Assembly: GCA_016928975.1 (NCBI GenBank)
Contig: JAFGJR010000074.1
Coordinates: 1-64,000 of the forward strand
Direction: 5' to 3'
Length of the DNA: 64,000 bases
DNA from: Sedimentisphaerales bacterium
GTDB taxonomy: Bacteria > Planctomycetota > Phycisphaerae > Sedimentisphaerales > SG8-4
Shown here: in pieces, positions 36,527 to 46,177 of the stretch
Position numbering within the stretch: the stretch's first letter is position 1
How the letters are laid out: each line of letters starts with the position of its first letter
Position numbers and translations under genes: made by a program
The notes under the pieces: generated by a model
The model's database searches: none
What the model was told of the DNA's origin: nothing
Seen by the model: the letters and a program-made list of their open reading frames with translations, nothing else

Positions 36527-37821
36527 CCGCCATTCTCTTCTGCGCTTTCAATGCACTGCAACGCGGATCCGCTCTCGTGGCGGATCGGATGTGTAGGGCG
36601 AGCGAGAACCGCGAGGAGTCACAAGGATCGATGGAAGATCGGGCAGGAGACAGGGTGAAACCTCGAATCTGTTTTGTCTCGCACCTGGCCTACGGGGCGT
36701 TTGCGGGCGGGACCCAGGGATTCATCGGGGGTGTGGAGAGACAGACGGCGCTCATGGCGCGGTGGTTCGCCAGGCGGGGGCACCCCGTTAGTGTCTTAAC
36801 CTGGGACGAGGGCCAGGGCGACGGGACGGAGATCGACGGCGTGCGAATCCTCACGATGTGTCGCAAAGAGGCCGGGATCAAGGGCCTGCGATTCTTCTGG
36901 CCGAAGTGGACCAGTCTCGTGGCGGCGATGAAACGCGCCGATGCCGAGGTCTATTACCAGAACTGCGGGGAGTATGTCACTGGCCAGGTGGCGCTATGGT
37001 GTCGCCGGCATCGTCGTGCGTTCGTGTACTCGGTGGCGAGCGATCCTGACTGCGACGTCCGCCTGCCGGAAATGCACAAGATTCGCGAGCGGGTCCTGTA
37101 CCGGTACGGATTGAAACATGCCGACCGCGTGATCGTCCAGACGCGCAGGCAACAGAAGATGTTGCAAGCGAGTTTCCAGCGGGAGTCGGTGGTCATTCCA
37201 ATGCCGTGCCCCGGGCCGTCAGACGGGGAGTACGCCGACCACGAAGGGGATCGCAACGGTTCGCAGCGAGTGCTGTGGATTGGCAGGATCTGTGAGGTGA
37301 AGCGTCCCGATCGGTTGCTGGACCTGGCACAGGCTTGCCCGGACGTGACCTTCGACCTTGTGGGGCCGTTGGCGGATACAGAGTACAGCCGCGGCGTGTG
37401 CGCGCGTGCGAAGACTCTGGGAAACGTCGTGCTGCATGGTCCTGCCGCCAGGGAGCGCGTATCGGAATTCTACCGCAACGCCCGAATCATGTGTTGCACG
37501 TCGGACTACGAGGGGTTTCCCAACACCTTCCTGGAGGCGTGGAGTCACGGCCTGCCGATCGTGTCGACCATTGATCCGGATAGCGTTGTAGTAGACAACC
37601 ATATGGGCGTCATCGCCTCAGATCAGCAGGGACTGGCGCAGGGAATCCGGACCCTTCTGGGCGACAGCCGGACGTGGCTGCAAGCATCCCGATTCGCTCG
37701 CCAGTACCATCTTCGCAATCATACGGTGGATTCTGTCATGCCCAGATTCCAGAAGGTGTTCAGGGAGGTCGTGAACAAATCGTCATGCGTGAATGAAGGG
37801 ACCGTACCATGTCAATCATGA
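36523..37821 (+). CDS. Family 4 (GT-B) glycosyltransferase
   Basis: A 432-residue reading. The conserved part starts with RICFVSHLAYGAFAGG near residue 47, continues with VERQTALMARWFARRGHPV, and the donor half has RVLWIGRICEVKRPDRLL near 248 and CCTSDYEGFPNTFLEAWSHG near 325, with Glu as sugar-nucleotide contact. ATG 36523 overlaps the upstream stop as ATGA, but its first 36 residues look non-conserved; ATG 36631 (AAGGA upstream) or GTG 36655 may be the real start. Confidence 0.87.
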   Translation: MTAILFCAFNALQRGSALVADRMCRASENREESQGSMEDRAGDRVKPRICFVSHLAYGAFAGGTQGFIGGVERQTALMARWFARRGHPVSVLTWDEGQGDGTEIDGVRILTMCRKEAGIKGLRFFWPKWTSLVAAMKRADAEVYYQNCGEYVTGQVALWCRRHRRAFVYSVASDPDCDVRLPEMHKIRERVLYRYGLKHADRVIVQTRRQQKMLQASFQRESVVIPMPCPGPSDGEYADHEGDRNGSQRVLWIGRICEVKRPDRLLDLAQACPDVTFDLVGPLADTEYSRGVCARAKTLGNVVLHGPAARERVSEFYRNARIMCCTSDYEGFPNTFLEAWSHGLPIVSTIDPDSVVVDNHMGVIASDQQGLAQGIRTLLGDSRTWLQASRFARQYHLRNHTVDSVMPRFQKVFREVVNKSSCVNEGTVPCQS

Positions 37822-38762
37822 TAACAGGAGGCGCCGGATTCATCGGCTCGATGCTTTGCAAGCTTCTGGTCGAGCGAGGCGAAGACATCATTGTGGTCGA
37901 CAGCCTGCGCAACGGGCGTCGAGATCTCGTCGATGCCCTGGGACGTCGTGCCCGTCTGCTGGAGGTGGACATACGCGATTTCGAAGCGGTCCGCGATATT
38001 GTGAAGGAGGTACGCCCACAAGGCGTCTGTCATCTGGCGGCGATCCATTTCATCCCCTACTGCAACCAGCATCCGCTGGAAGCTCTGGACATCAACGTGC
38101 AGGGGACGCTGAGCGTGTTGGAGGCCTGCAAGGCGGCGCCTCCGGAGATGGTGGTGATTGCCTCGACGGCCGCCGTTTATGGCATTGGCGACGAGCCGTG
38201 CCGGGAAACGGACGCTCCGGGGCCGTTGGATATCTACGGGATCTCCAAGCGCACGTGCGAACGGCTGGCCTGGCTCTACAGCGCCGATACCGAGGCGCCC
38301 TGCATAGCCGCCAGGATCTTCAATGCCGTCGGGCCGAACGAGACGAATCTCCACCTGATCCCACAGTTGATCAATCAGTTGGTGCGCGGCGAACGAGTCG
38401 TGTCCCTCGGCAATCTTGAGCCTCGCCGTGACTACATCCATACTGCGGACCTGGCCAGGGGGTTGATGGCCACGCTGGATCACAGGCAGGAGGGGTACGA
38501 TGTGTTCAACATCGGCACCGGCGAGGAACACTCCGTCAGGGATATCGTCGAGATGTGTGGAGCTATTCTCGGCCAGCCGATTGAGATCAGACAAAGCACG
38601 CGGCTGACCCGCAAAGTGGACCGAATGCATCTGTGCGCCAACATCGACAAGATCCGGCAAACCCTGGGGTGGAAGCCGAGGGTGGGCATTCGCGATGCCC
38701 TGCGCGAGCTTCTCGAAGCCGGTGTCGAGTATGCCACAGGTGAAGTACGAAAGACTCTGTGA
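37809..38762 (+). CDS. NAD-dependent nucleotide-sugar epimerase/dehydratase (extended SDR)
   Basis: A 317-residue cytosolic enzyme of the GalE/UDP-glucose epimerase-like family. The NAD loop is ITGGAGFIGSMLCKLL at the N-terminus, DSLRNGRRDL follows strand 2, VIASTAAVYG carries the catalytic Ser/Thr and DIYGISKRTCERL the YxxxK pair near residue 150. The end shows FNIGTGEEHSVRDIVEM, typical of the substrate-binding lobe. It likely prepares a UDP-sugar for the cluster. Start ATG 37809 has AAGGGA seven bases upstream and overlaps the previous gene by 13 bases. Confidence 0.92.
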   Translation: MSIMITGGAGFIGSMLCKLLVERGEDIIVVDSLRNGRRDLVDALGRRARLLEVDIRDFEAVRDIVKEVRPQGVCHLAAIHFIPYCNQHPLEALDINVQGTLSVLEACKAAPPEMVVIASTAAVYGIGDEPCRETDAPGPLDIYGISKRTCERLAWLYSADTEAPCIAARIFNAVGPNETNLHLIPQLINQLVRGERVVSLGNLEPRRDYIHTADLARGLMATLDHRQEGYDVFNIGTGEEHSVRDIVEMCGAILGQPIEIRQSTRLTRKVDRMHLCANIDKIRQTLGWKPRVGIRDALRELLEAGVEYATGEVRKTL

Positions 38763-38780
38763 GGGTCAGGAGAGTCCCCT

Positions 38781-39995
38781 GTGAATAACCTCGCATCAAC
38801 AGAAAGCAGGCCCGTTCTGATCCGTACACCGAATACATGCGGGGGCGCGCGGATTCGCGTCGCCATCGTCACGGACTTCCCGCGGGATCCCGAGGATCCG
38901 TGCGGCGGGGTCCAGGCGGTCTCCGTTCATCTGGTCCGGGGCCTCTCCACCCTGGACGGGTTGGAGCTGCACGTGGTGACGGAAGACGCCGAATGCGCGG
39001 CGCCGAAAGAAAGCATGTGGGGAACAGTTCACGTCCACCGGCTCCCACAGTCAAAGAAAGCCACTCTCGTGAACGCCATTGGCGCAGGTCGCAAGCAGAT
39101 GGCCGACTATCTCAAGAGGCTGGCTCCCGATGTAATCCATGCGCATGACGTGTATGGGTTGATGGTGAAAGGCTTGTCGATGCCGCGCGTCTTCACGATT
39201 CACGGCCAGATCTATAGGGACACGCGGGTATCGGGAGGCCGGCTTCCGCGAGTGCGATCGTGGCTGTGGAAACAGGTGGAATTGCGTGGCTGGGCGGATC
39301 AGCCGCACGTGATATCGATCAGCCCCTACGTGCGCGAGCAACTGGGGGGAATCGTCTCCGGCACCATTCACAACATCGACAATCCCATCGGGGAAAGCTG
39401 CTTTCGCCTCGAGCGGTGCGAGGAGCAGGGACGGGTCTTCTGCGCCGCCGCACTTTGCGCGCGAAAGAATACGCTTGGGTTGGTTCAGGCGTTCTCTCGG
39501 CTGATCCGGATGGGTGTTGAAGCCGAGCTGAGGCTGTCCGGCGGGGGCGACCGAGAGTATCTGGACCGCGTGCGCCCGCTGATCGAGGAGCACGGGCTGG
39601 AGCGACGCGTCACCCTGCTGGGCCGAGCGACCTATGCGACGATTCAGGACGAGATGGCGCGAGCGGCCGTATTCGCACTGCTTTCTCTGGAAGAGAACTC
39701 TCCGATGGCTATCGAAGAAGCGATGGCCGCCGGGGTCCCGGTGGTGACGTCGAACCGCTGCGGCATGCCCTATATGGTTCGCGAAGCGGAGTCGGGCTTC
39801 CTCGTGAATCCAGAGGACCCGGACGAGACCGCCGAACGGTTGAGGCAACTCCTGGCGGACGACGAGTTGCGGCGCGCCATGGGGGCGAAAGGGCGTGAGA
39901 TCGCCCTGGACCGGTTCCACCCGGCAAGAGTCGCCGCTCGCACACGGGAAGTGTACCTGCAAGCCATCCGGAGTTTCCAGCGAGGGCGAGCATGA
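38781..39995 (+). CDS. Family 4 (GT-B) glycosyltransferase
   Basis: A 404-residue glycosyltransferase. The N-terminal half has RVAIVTDFPRDPEDPCGGVQ and DVIHAHDVYGLM; the donor half has RVFCAAALCARKNTLGLVQA and FALLSLEENSPMAIEEAMAA near 300, the E-x7-E segment. It starts at GTG 38781 with AGGAG eight bases upstream. The stop overlaps the acetyltransferase start by ATGA. Confidence 0.89.
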   Translation: MNNLASTESRPVLIRTPNTCGGARIRVAIVTDFPRDPEDPCGGVQAVSVHLVRGLSTLDGLELHVVTEDAECAAPKESMWGTVHVHRLPQSKKATLVNAIGAGRKQMADYLKRLAPDVIHAHDVYGLMVKGLSMPRVFTIHGQIYRDTRVSGGRLPRVRSWLWKQVELRGWADQPHVISISPYVREQLGGIVSGTIHNIDNPIGESCFRLERCEEQGRVFCAAALCARKNTLGLVQAFSRLIRMGVEAELRLSGGGDREYLDRVRPLIEEHGLERRVTLLGRATYATIQDEMARAAVFALLSLEENSPMAIEEAMAAGVPVVTSNRCGMPYMVREAESGFLVNPEDPDETAERLRQLLADDELRRAMGAKGREIALDRFHPARVAARTREVYLQAIRSFQRGRA

Positions 39996-40432
39996 GACTC
40001 ACACAGGTGATCCGAAAGGTCGTGAGACGCATGGGGTCCCTCGTGGGATGTCTGCGCATCAACTACCTCCGTGCGGCTGGCATATCGATCGGAAGAGATT
40101 GCATGGTCAGTTGGGGAGCGAAACTGGATGTCAGCGGAGGACGGATCATCATCGGCGATCGATGCACGATTACTCACGGCTGCATCATTCTGTCCCACGA
40201 CCGCGCCAAAAAGAGGATTGACTCGGAAGACAAGGGCAGAGGAACGGTGCGATTGGGCAATGACGTGTTCATAGGAGTCAATTCCGTCATCTTGCGGGAT
40301 GTCACGATTGGCGACTACTCGATCGTGGGCGCCGGATCAGTCGTGACGAAAGATGTTCCTTCCGGCGTCGTCGTTGCCGGAAACCCCGCACGGATCATCA
40401 AAAGACTCTCGAGCACCAAGAGTCTGGTATAG
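39992..40432 (+). CDS. Left-handed beta-helix (hexapeptide) acyltransferase
   Basis: A 146-residue enzyme of the WcaF/LacA-like group. Hexapeptide turns run from about residue 35: GRDCMVSWGAKLDVSGGRII, IGDRCTITHGCIILSHD, then VFIGVNSVILRDVTIGDYSI and VGAGSVVTKDVPSGVVVAGN. It should O- or N-acetylate a sugar residue, using acetyl-CoA and acting as a trimer. ATGA overlap with the preceding glycosyltransferase. Confidence 0.9.
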   Translation: MRLTQVIRKVVRRMGSLVGCLRINYLRAAGISIGRDCMVSWGAKLDVSGGRIIIGDRCTITHGCIILSHDRAKKRIDSEDKGRGTVRLGNDVFIGVNSVILRDVTIGDYSIVGAGSVVTKDVPSGVVVAGNPARIIKRLSSTKSLV

Positions 40433-40446
40433 GCCCCCGGGCGAAG

Positions 40447-41757
40447 ATGTCACGGAGAATGATGGTCACAGACGCTTACTCCCGCAGATGCCCTTCGACG
40501 GCCGTGAGATCGTCCGCAAGGGATGAGTCCGCGCCTGGAGTGCGCGACGTGTCGCGGCGGCAGATGCCGTATCCTTACCGCGCCATGCTGGCGATTTGCA
40601 GCGATCTGGATGAGACGCCGGACAGACGAGTGTATCAGGAGATCATGCGGTTTCTGAACACGACAAGCGACACGGCCATGGGGCCGGGGGTGGGGCTGGA
40701 GGTGGGCAACACGATCTACTTCGACATGCCCCCGGGCCAGTTCGCGTACTGGAGCACGGATGATGCGGGCCGGCAGATGGTGCGGACATGGATCCAGAGT
40801 GGGCACATTGACTGTCTGCACTCTTACGGGGATCTTGCCACCACGCGTACCGATGCGGCCCGGGCTCTCGAAGAGCTGGTACGGCACGACTGCCGGTTGC
40901 AGGTGTGGATCGACCACGGGACCGCCGCCACGAATTTCGATCCTTTGATCATGCACGGCCACGGGGATGATCCCGGGCACGAAGCGTATCACGCGGATCT
41001 GACCACGGACTACGGGGTACAATACGTTTGGCGGGGGCGAGTGACGAGCATCATCGGGCAGGATGTTCCGCCAAGATCGAGGGGCATATTCCGGTGGGAT
41101 CATCCCGTCGCCTCCGGTCGGACGCTGCTCAAGGAGCTTGCCAAGCGACGGTTGGCACAAGCCGGCAGCGAGAAATACGCGATGCACGGACCGAATGAGA
41201 CCTTGCGTCCGATCACATTGCGCGATGGTCGTTCCGTGTATGAGTTCATGCGATGCAACCCCCACTGGGGCGGCGTGAGCATGTGCGACCAGGGCAGGCA
41301 CATTGGCTCTGTGTTGACATCCAGGATGCTGAGTTGCCTGGTGAAGCGGGGCGGCACGTGCGTGTTGTACACGCATCTGGGGAAGGTCGATGACCCACGC
41401 ACTCCTTTCAGCTCGGAGGCCGTGAATGCGTTTCGCCGGCTGGCCGAGGAGTCCCGTGCGGGCCGAATCCTCGTGACCACGACCCGACGGCTGTTGGGGT
41501 ACCGCCGTGCCGCTCGCGAGATCATGTTTGACGTGCACACCAGCGGCAAGGGTCTGGCGATTCACATCCACGCCCCCACCGTCGCCGATTCGATCGATGA
41601 ACTGTCCGGCCTGAGCTTCTACGTCCCTGATCCTGGAGCGACGCACATGACGGTCAATGGGCAGGAGGTCAGCAGCATCTCGCGGAATCCACCGGATCAC
41701 ACGGGTCGGCGGAGCGTGTCTGTGCCGTGGCGCGTGTTGGAGTTTCCCCAAGCATGA
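40447..41757 (+). CDS. Polysaccharide deacetylase-like protein
   Basis: A 436-residue soluble protein. The pattern resembles the NodB/glycoside-hydrolase-deacetylase barrel: AMLAICSDLDETPDRRVY near residue 42 (two acidic residues), IDCLHSYGDLATTRTD (His motif) near 120, and VWIDHGTAATNFDP near 155. A later segment GTCVLYTHLGKVDDPRTPFS near 300 also resembles the last catalytic strand. A small C-terminal beta domain follows (FDVHTSGKGLAIHIHAPTVA). The catalytic metal triad is not fully canonical, so activity is uncertain. No signal peptide is seen. Its start could also be ATG 40459 or 40564. Confidence 0.65.
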   Translation: MSRRMMVTDAYSRRCPSTAVRSSARDESAPGVRDVSRRQMPYPYRAMLAICSDLDETPDRRVYQEIMRFLNTTSDTAMGPGVGLEVGNTIYFDMPPGQFAYWSTDDAGRQMVRTWIQSGHIDCLHSYGDLATTRTDAARALEELVRHDCRLQVWIDHGTAATNFDPLIMHGHGDDPGHEAYHADLTTDYGVQYVWRGRVTSIIGQDVPPRSRGIFRWDHPVASGRTLLKELAKRRLAQAGSEKYAMHGPNETLRPITLRDGRSVYEFMRCNPHWGGVSMCDQGRHIGSVLTSRMLSCLVKRGGTCVLYTHLGKVDDPRTPFSSEAVNAFRRLAEESRAGRILVTTTRRLLGYRRAAREIMFDVHTSGKGLAIHIHAPTVADSIDELSGLSFYVPDPGATHMTVNGQEVSSISRNPPDHTGRRSVSVPWRVLEFPQA

Positions 41758-43079
41758 GAAACGAGCACCCACCCGGCGCCGGCACGTCTCTGGATGCGGT
41801 CACTCTCGTCGAGCCGCAAGTGCAGGAGTATGTGGCCGGTCCGGTGTCTTTCAGGCAGCGGCTGCGGCGCCGGTTCTGGCACGTTCTCGCACGGCAGCTT
41901 ACATTGCTGCCCTTGATTGCGTTGGCGGTGGTGCGATGGATCGGCCGGAGGCGTCGCGCTCTCCCTCGTGAGGGATACGAAATACTGCTTACTGGCCGGT
42001 TTGACTCGAAGAACTGGATACTGAATCACCTGGGCCCGTTGTCCGCTTCCGAGAGATGTTCTCACGTGTGGATGGTCTCCAGCAATCCTGTGCCGGTCCT
42101 GCCGAAGGTCGTGGCGATCTATCCGCCGAGGTGGCTGACCACAATTGCCGGAGTGACGCCCGCAAGGCTTCTGACGTTTGTGTGGACAGCGTTGTGGAAG
42201 AGGCCGCATATCATCGGCGGCTTTCACGTCATGGTCAATGGAATGGCAGCCGTCATCACGGCCCGGCTGGTTGGATCTCGATCCATGTATTTCTGCGTGG
42301 GAGGACCTGCGGAAATCCGGGATGGAGGGATCCACAGTGCCGACAGCTTGTTCAAACGGATGGAAACCCCCGATCCCGTCGTGGAACGACGACTTCTGAG
42401 GATCATTGCGGACTCAGACGTGATTGTCACGATGGGCTCCAAGGCAGTGACGTTCTTTCGGGAAAGAGGCGTTGACGCGGATTTTCACGTGGTCTCCGGC
42501 GGCATCGATGTGGCACGATTCCAACCGGTCCAGGACGTCCCGTGCTACGATCTGATTCTGACGGGTCGTCTTGTCGAAGTCAAGCGGATCGACGTCTTCT
42601 TGGAGGCGGTCCAACGCATCGCCGCGAGGATTCCGGATATCAAGGTCGCGGTCGTGGGTGACGGCAAACTGCGTGATGAATTGCATCGATTGGCAGCGCG
42701 ACTGCGCGTTGACCGGCATGTCTGTTTCGCAGGGCATCAGGACAACGTCGAGGGCTGGTTGCGCAAGAGCAAGGTCTTCGCTCTCACCTCGGACTCCGAG
42801 GGGCTGTCTCTCTCGATGATGGAAGCGATGATGTGCGGCTTGCCCGCCGTGGTCTCTGACGTAGGGGATCTTGGCGACCTGGTGGAGAACGGCGTGAACG
42901 GCTATTTGGTTCCGAGACGTTCCCCGGAGCTGTTTGCCGACCGTATTGTCGAGCTTCTTCTGGACGACCGAAAGTTGGCGGCCTTCTCTCAGGCGGCTCG
43001 CAATTCGGCACTACGATACACGACCCAAGCCACGGTGAAACACTGGGACAGTATCCTTGCAGGTCTTGCCGGAACATAG
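41754..43079 (+). CDS. Family 4 (GT-B) glycosyltransferase
   Basis: A 441-residue glycosyltransferase with an extended N-terminal region and a hydrophobic stretch (HVLARQLTLLPLIALAVVRW near residue 50) that may tether it to the membrane. Donor-half motifs are CYDLILTGRLVEVKRIDVFL near 265 and ALTSDSEGLSLSMMEAMMCG near 345. ATG 41754 overlaps the upstream stop as ATGA and is chosen over a GTG at 41727 inside the previous gene. Confidence 0.88.
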   Translation: MRNEHPPGAGTSLDAVTLVEPQVQEYVAGPVSFRQRLRRRFWHVLARQLTLLPLIALAVVRWIGRRRRALPREGYEILLTGRFDSKNWILNHLGPLSASERCSHVWMVSSNPVPVLPKVVAIYPPRWLTTIAGVTPARLLTFVWTALWKRPHIIGGFHVMVNGMAAVITARLVGSRSMYFCVGGPAEIRDGGIHSADSLFKRMETPDPVVERRLLRIIADSDVIVTMGSKAVTFFRERGVDADFHVVSGGIDVARFQPVQDVPCYDLILTGRLVEVKRIDVFLEAVQRIAARIPDIKVAVVGDGKLRDELHRLAARLRVDRHVCFAGHQDNVEGWLRKSKVFALTSDSEGLSLSMMEAMMCGLPAVVSDVGDLGDLVENGVNGYLVPRRSPELFADRIVELLLDDRKLAAFSQAARNSALRYTTQATVKHWDSILAGLAGT

Positions 43080-43116
43080 AGATCAGTCACACGATCGGAG
43101 CTTCTGCCCGTCTGTT

Positions 43117-43134
43117 CAGGAGGATGTCCCATTG
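43117..43134 (+). promoter_or_regulatory. Ribosome site selecting a TTG start for the DUF362 gene
   Basis: CAGGAGGA (43117-43124), seven bases, then TTG at 43132. This is one of the strongest Shine-Dalgarno matches in the cluster. It places the start 25 codons downstream of the longest possible reading. Confidence 0.65.
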
Positions 43135-44637
43135 ACTGCCCATGAGGTTGCCGTCTCCGTTGGGCATGGCAGGTATCCCTCCGAGCCGCCGTACTCTCCA
43201 GGCAGTGCGTACCCGGAGTATCCGTTCGGCTCCGACAGCCTTACGCAAGGCGGTAATGAAGCGTACGACGGGGTGCGGGATGCGCTGCGACTTCTGAAAC
43301 TCGACGAGGAGCGTTATGGTCGAAAGGAATGGAATCCCTTTGGCCGAATCGTCCGCCCCGGTGACACAGTCGTGCTCAAGCCCAACTTCATACGCAATTT
43401 CCGCGAGACGCAGCGGGGGCATGAGGATTGTCTGATCACGCATGGTTCTCTCATCCGTGCGGCGATGGATTATGTCTACATAGCTCTCCAGGGACGAGGG
43501 CGAGCCATCATTGCGGATGCTCCACAGAACGACGCGGACTTCGCCGCGATCCGGCAAATCGCCGGGTTGGATGAGATACAGGCGTTCTATCGTCGGCAAA
43601 CGGGCTTCGACGTCGAGGTCTACGATCTTCGGCCGGAGAAGGCGCGGAAGATGGACGGGGTGATTGTGGGGCACGAACGATTGGCGGGGGACCCGCGCGG
43701 ATACGTCAAGGTGGACCTTGGCCCACAGTCGATATTCGCTGAGATCGAGCCTCTGTGTCATCTGCTCTACGGCTCGGAATATGACACGAGTGAGATCCGC
43801 CGGCACCATACCGGGGGCGTTCATGAGTATCTCATCTCCCGGACGGTTCTGGAGGCGGACTGCATCATCAACCTGCCGAAATTGAAGACGCACAAGAAGA
43901 CCGGCATCACGGTGTGCATGAAGAACCTGGTGGGCATCAACGGGGACAAGAACTGGCTGCCGCACCACCGGTTGGGTACGCCTGCTTGCGGGGGCGACCA
44001 GTTCGCCGACAACGGCGCCAGACGCCGAATCGAGGGAGCTGCCACGGCCTGTTTTCGAAAGACGTTTCCTCTGCTTGGGCCTCTGCGGAGGATCGTGGCC
44101 AGGCCCCTGAAGAAACTTGGAAAAGGCGTCTTCGGCGATACGAACACCGACACGATCCGCTCCGGCAACTGGTACGGAAACGACACGACCTGGCGAATGG
44201 TGATCGATTTGAACCGGATCCTCATGTACGCGGACCAGAACGGGGGCCTTCAGAATCGTCCGATGAGAGGCATGTTCTGCCTGGTCGACGGTATTGTGGG
44301 CGGCGAAGGCAACGGTCCGCTGGACGCGACGCCCAAACGCGCCGGGGTCGTTGTGGCCGGCATGAACCCTGCGGCCGTGGACTTGACCTGTGCAACGCTC
44401 ATGGGTTTTGACCCCGATCGTCTACCGCTGATCCGTCGAGCCTGGCAACATGCATGTTCGCTGCCGCTTGCCATGTTCCACCGGGATCAGGTGACATGCA
44501 GATCTGAAGATGTCCGTTTCGACGGCCTCGCGGGCGGGATCGACGGAACCACCTTGCGTTTCGAGCCGCACTTCGGCTGGCGAGGGCATGTCGAGACGCA
44601 CGCCGATACTGCCCGATGTGCCACTGACAGTGGATAG
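43132..44637 (+). CDS. DUF362-family protein
   Basis: A 501-residue cytosolic protein. DUF362 features include IVRPGDTVVLKPNFIRNF near 80, the central DCIINLPKLKTHKKTGITVC and MKNLVGINGDKNWLPHH near 245-290, and the late AAVDLTCATLMGFDPDRLPL. Known DUF362 proteins often carry ferredoxin-like 4Fe-4S motifs; none is seen here. The family's biochemical role is not established, so no reaction is assigned. It sits between a glycosyltransferase and a CapK-like gene, suggesting a part in polymer precursor or modification chemistry. Confidence 0.85.
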   Translation: MTAHEVAVSVGHGRYPSEPPYSPGSAYPEYPFGSDSLTQGGNEAYDGVRDALRLLKLDEERYGRKEWNPFGRIVRPGDTVVLKPNFIRNFRETQRGHEDCLITHGSLIRAAMDYVYIALQGRGRAIIADAPQNDADFAAIRQIAGLDEIQAFYRRQTGFDVEVYDLRPEKARKMDGVIVGHERLAGDPRGYVKVDLGPQSIFAEIEPLCHLLYGSEYDTSEIRRHHTGGVHEYLISRTVLEADCIINLPKLKTHKKTGITVCMKNLVGINGDKNWLPHHRLGTPACGGDQFADNGARRRIEGAATACFRKTFPLLGPLRRIVARPLKKLGKGVFGDTNTDTIRSGNWYGNDTTWRMVIDLNRILMYADQNGGLQNRPMRGMFCLVDGIVGGEGNGPLDATPKRAGVVVAGMNPAAVDLTCATLMGFDPDRLPLIRRAWQHACSLPLAMFHRDQVTCRSEDVRFDGLAGGIDGTTLRFEPHFGWRGHVETHADTARCATDSG

Positions 44638-44683
44638 CTTCAGCGACAGGCCTCACGTGCACGGGCTACGCGATTTGGCACCC

Positions 44684-46159
44684 ATGAAAAGAACGATGTC
44701 ACGAAAACAGCTCTGGCACACAATGCCGGCGTTCCTGAAATCCGTGCTCGGAACGCTGCTGGAGCCGGTGCCGTCAGCCTGGCTCTTCGGCAAGAGATTC
44801 CGGGACGCCAGCCGGCATGCGCTGGAAGCACAGTGGTGGCCTGCCCAACGCTCCCAGGAGTACGAGTTGGAGGCACTGCGGGCGATCCTCCGGCTTGCCT
44901 ACGAGAACACCGTATTCTATCGTCGCGAGTTTGATGATCTTGGGTTCTCCCCGGACGACCTGCGTTCGTTGGCCGAGATGCGTCGGCTTCCGACGATCGA
45001 CCGGCAGGCGGTCATCAAGCATGCTCAGGACATGCTGACTTGCAGCAGCAATGCGCCCGATGTCAACTTCGTCTCGACGAGCGGCACGTCTGGCACGCCG
45101 CTGCATTTCTACATCAACGCGAGTATCTCAGGGACCGAGTACGCATTCCTGACGGCCAGTTGGAAACGAGTCGGCTACGACATCGACGATCCCATGGGTG
45201 TCCTGCGCGGCCGGCTGGTGCGAGCGAATCGACATGGGTTATATCACGAGTACGATCCGATTCTCCGAAGTCACTACTACAGCAGCTTTCACCTGTCAGA
45301 TAAGGACATGGCGCGTTACCTGGAGCACGTGGCCTCCATCGGGCCGTGCTTCCTGCACGTCTACCCCTCCACTGTGGCGGTGTTGGCTCGTTTCATTCAG
45401 CGCAGCCACAAGCAGGCCCCGAAGAATATCCGGGGCATCATTGCTGAGTCGGAAATCGTCTACCCCGATCAGCGCCGAATGGTGGAAGAGGTGTTTGGTT
45501 GTCGCTACTTCTCCTGTTATGGTCTGTCGGAGAAGGTGGTCCTTGCGGCGGAGTGCGAGCATTCCACCGATTATCACGTCTGGCCCACCTACGGCCACTT
45601 CGAGCTGCTCGACGAGGCGGGCAATCCTGTGACCACGCCGGGCCAGCGGGGAGAGATTGTGGGAACCGGCTTCATGAATACCGTGATGCCATTCATCCGA
45701 TACCGTACCGGGGATTGGGCCACGTACGTGGGGGAGCGTTGTGAAGCCTGCGGCCGCGAGCACACGATCATTCGGGATATCCGCGGACATCGAACCCAGG
45801 AAATGCTCATCGCGGCCGGCGGTTCCGAGATTCCCTGGACGGCGCTGAACATGCATGACGACACGTTCATTCGCGTCCGGCAGTTTCAGTTCATGCAGGA
45901 TGCGCCGGGCCGGGCGGTCCTGCGCATCGTGCCGGCCGGCGGGTTTGGCGACGCGGACCGGAACCGAATCCATCGGAACCTGGGACGCAAGCTCAACGGC
46001 CAACTGAGTTTCACCATCGCACTCGTCGACGCGATTCCGCTGTCCGCCCGGGGCAAGACGATCTATGTCGATCAGCGGATCAAGAGCGATGCGCCGGGTT
46101 GTGGTTGTCTGGGAGAGTGCTCCTCCGGAACCGATGGCGGGAAGGTGCGCGATGACTGA
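44684..46159 (+). CDS. CapK/PaaK-like adenylate-forming protein
   Basis: A 491-residue protein of the phenylacetate-CoA-ligase-like superfamily, found in many capsule clusters. The ATP loop is NFVSTSGTSGTPLHFYIN near residue 130. Other motifs are ISEYLP-like LRLAYENTVFYRREFDDLG near 80, CRYFSCYGLSEKVVLAAECE near 270 and FIRYRTGDWATY near 340. It would activate a carboxylate, possibly an amino acid or uronate, for attachment to the polymer; substrate unknown. The frame is open upstream to 44510, overlapping DUF362; ATG 44684 is preferred, though ATG 44588 has a better ribosome site (GGCGAGGG). Confidence 0.82.
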   Translation: MKRTMSRKQLWHTMPAFLKSVLGTLLEPVPSAWLFGKRFRDASRHALEAQWWPAQRSQEYELEALRAILRLAYENTVFYRREFDDLGFSPDDLRSLAEMRRLPTIDRQAVIKHAQDMLTCSSNAPDVNFVSTSGTSGTPLHFYINASISGTEYAFLTASWKRVGYDIDDPMGVLRGRLVRANRHGLYHEYDPILRSHYYSSFHLSDKDMARYLEHVASIGPCFLHVYPSTVAVLARFIQRSHKQAPKNIRGIIAESEIVYPDQRRMVEEVFGCRYFSCYGLSEKVVLAAECEHSTDYHVWPTYGHFELLDEAGNPVTTPGQRGEIVGTGFMNTVMPFIRYRTGDWATYVGERCEACGREHTIIRDIRGHRTQEMLIAAGGSEIPWTALNMHDDTFIRVRQFQFMQDAPGRAVLRIVPAGGFGDADRNRIHRNLGRKLNGQLSFTIALVDAIPLSARGKTIYVDQRIKSDAPGCGCLGECSSGTDGGKVRDD

Positions 46160-46177
46160 GATGAGGTCCCCATCAGT

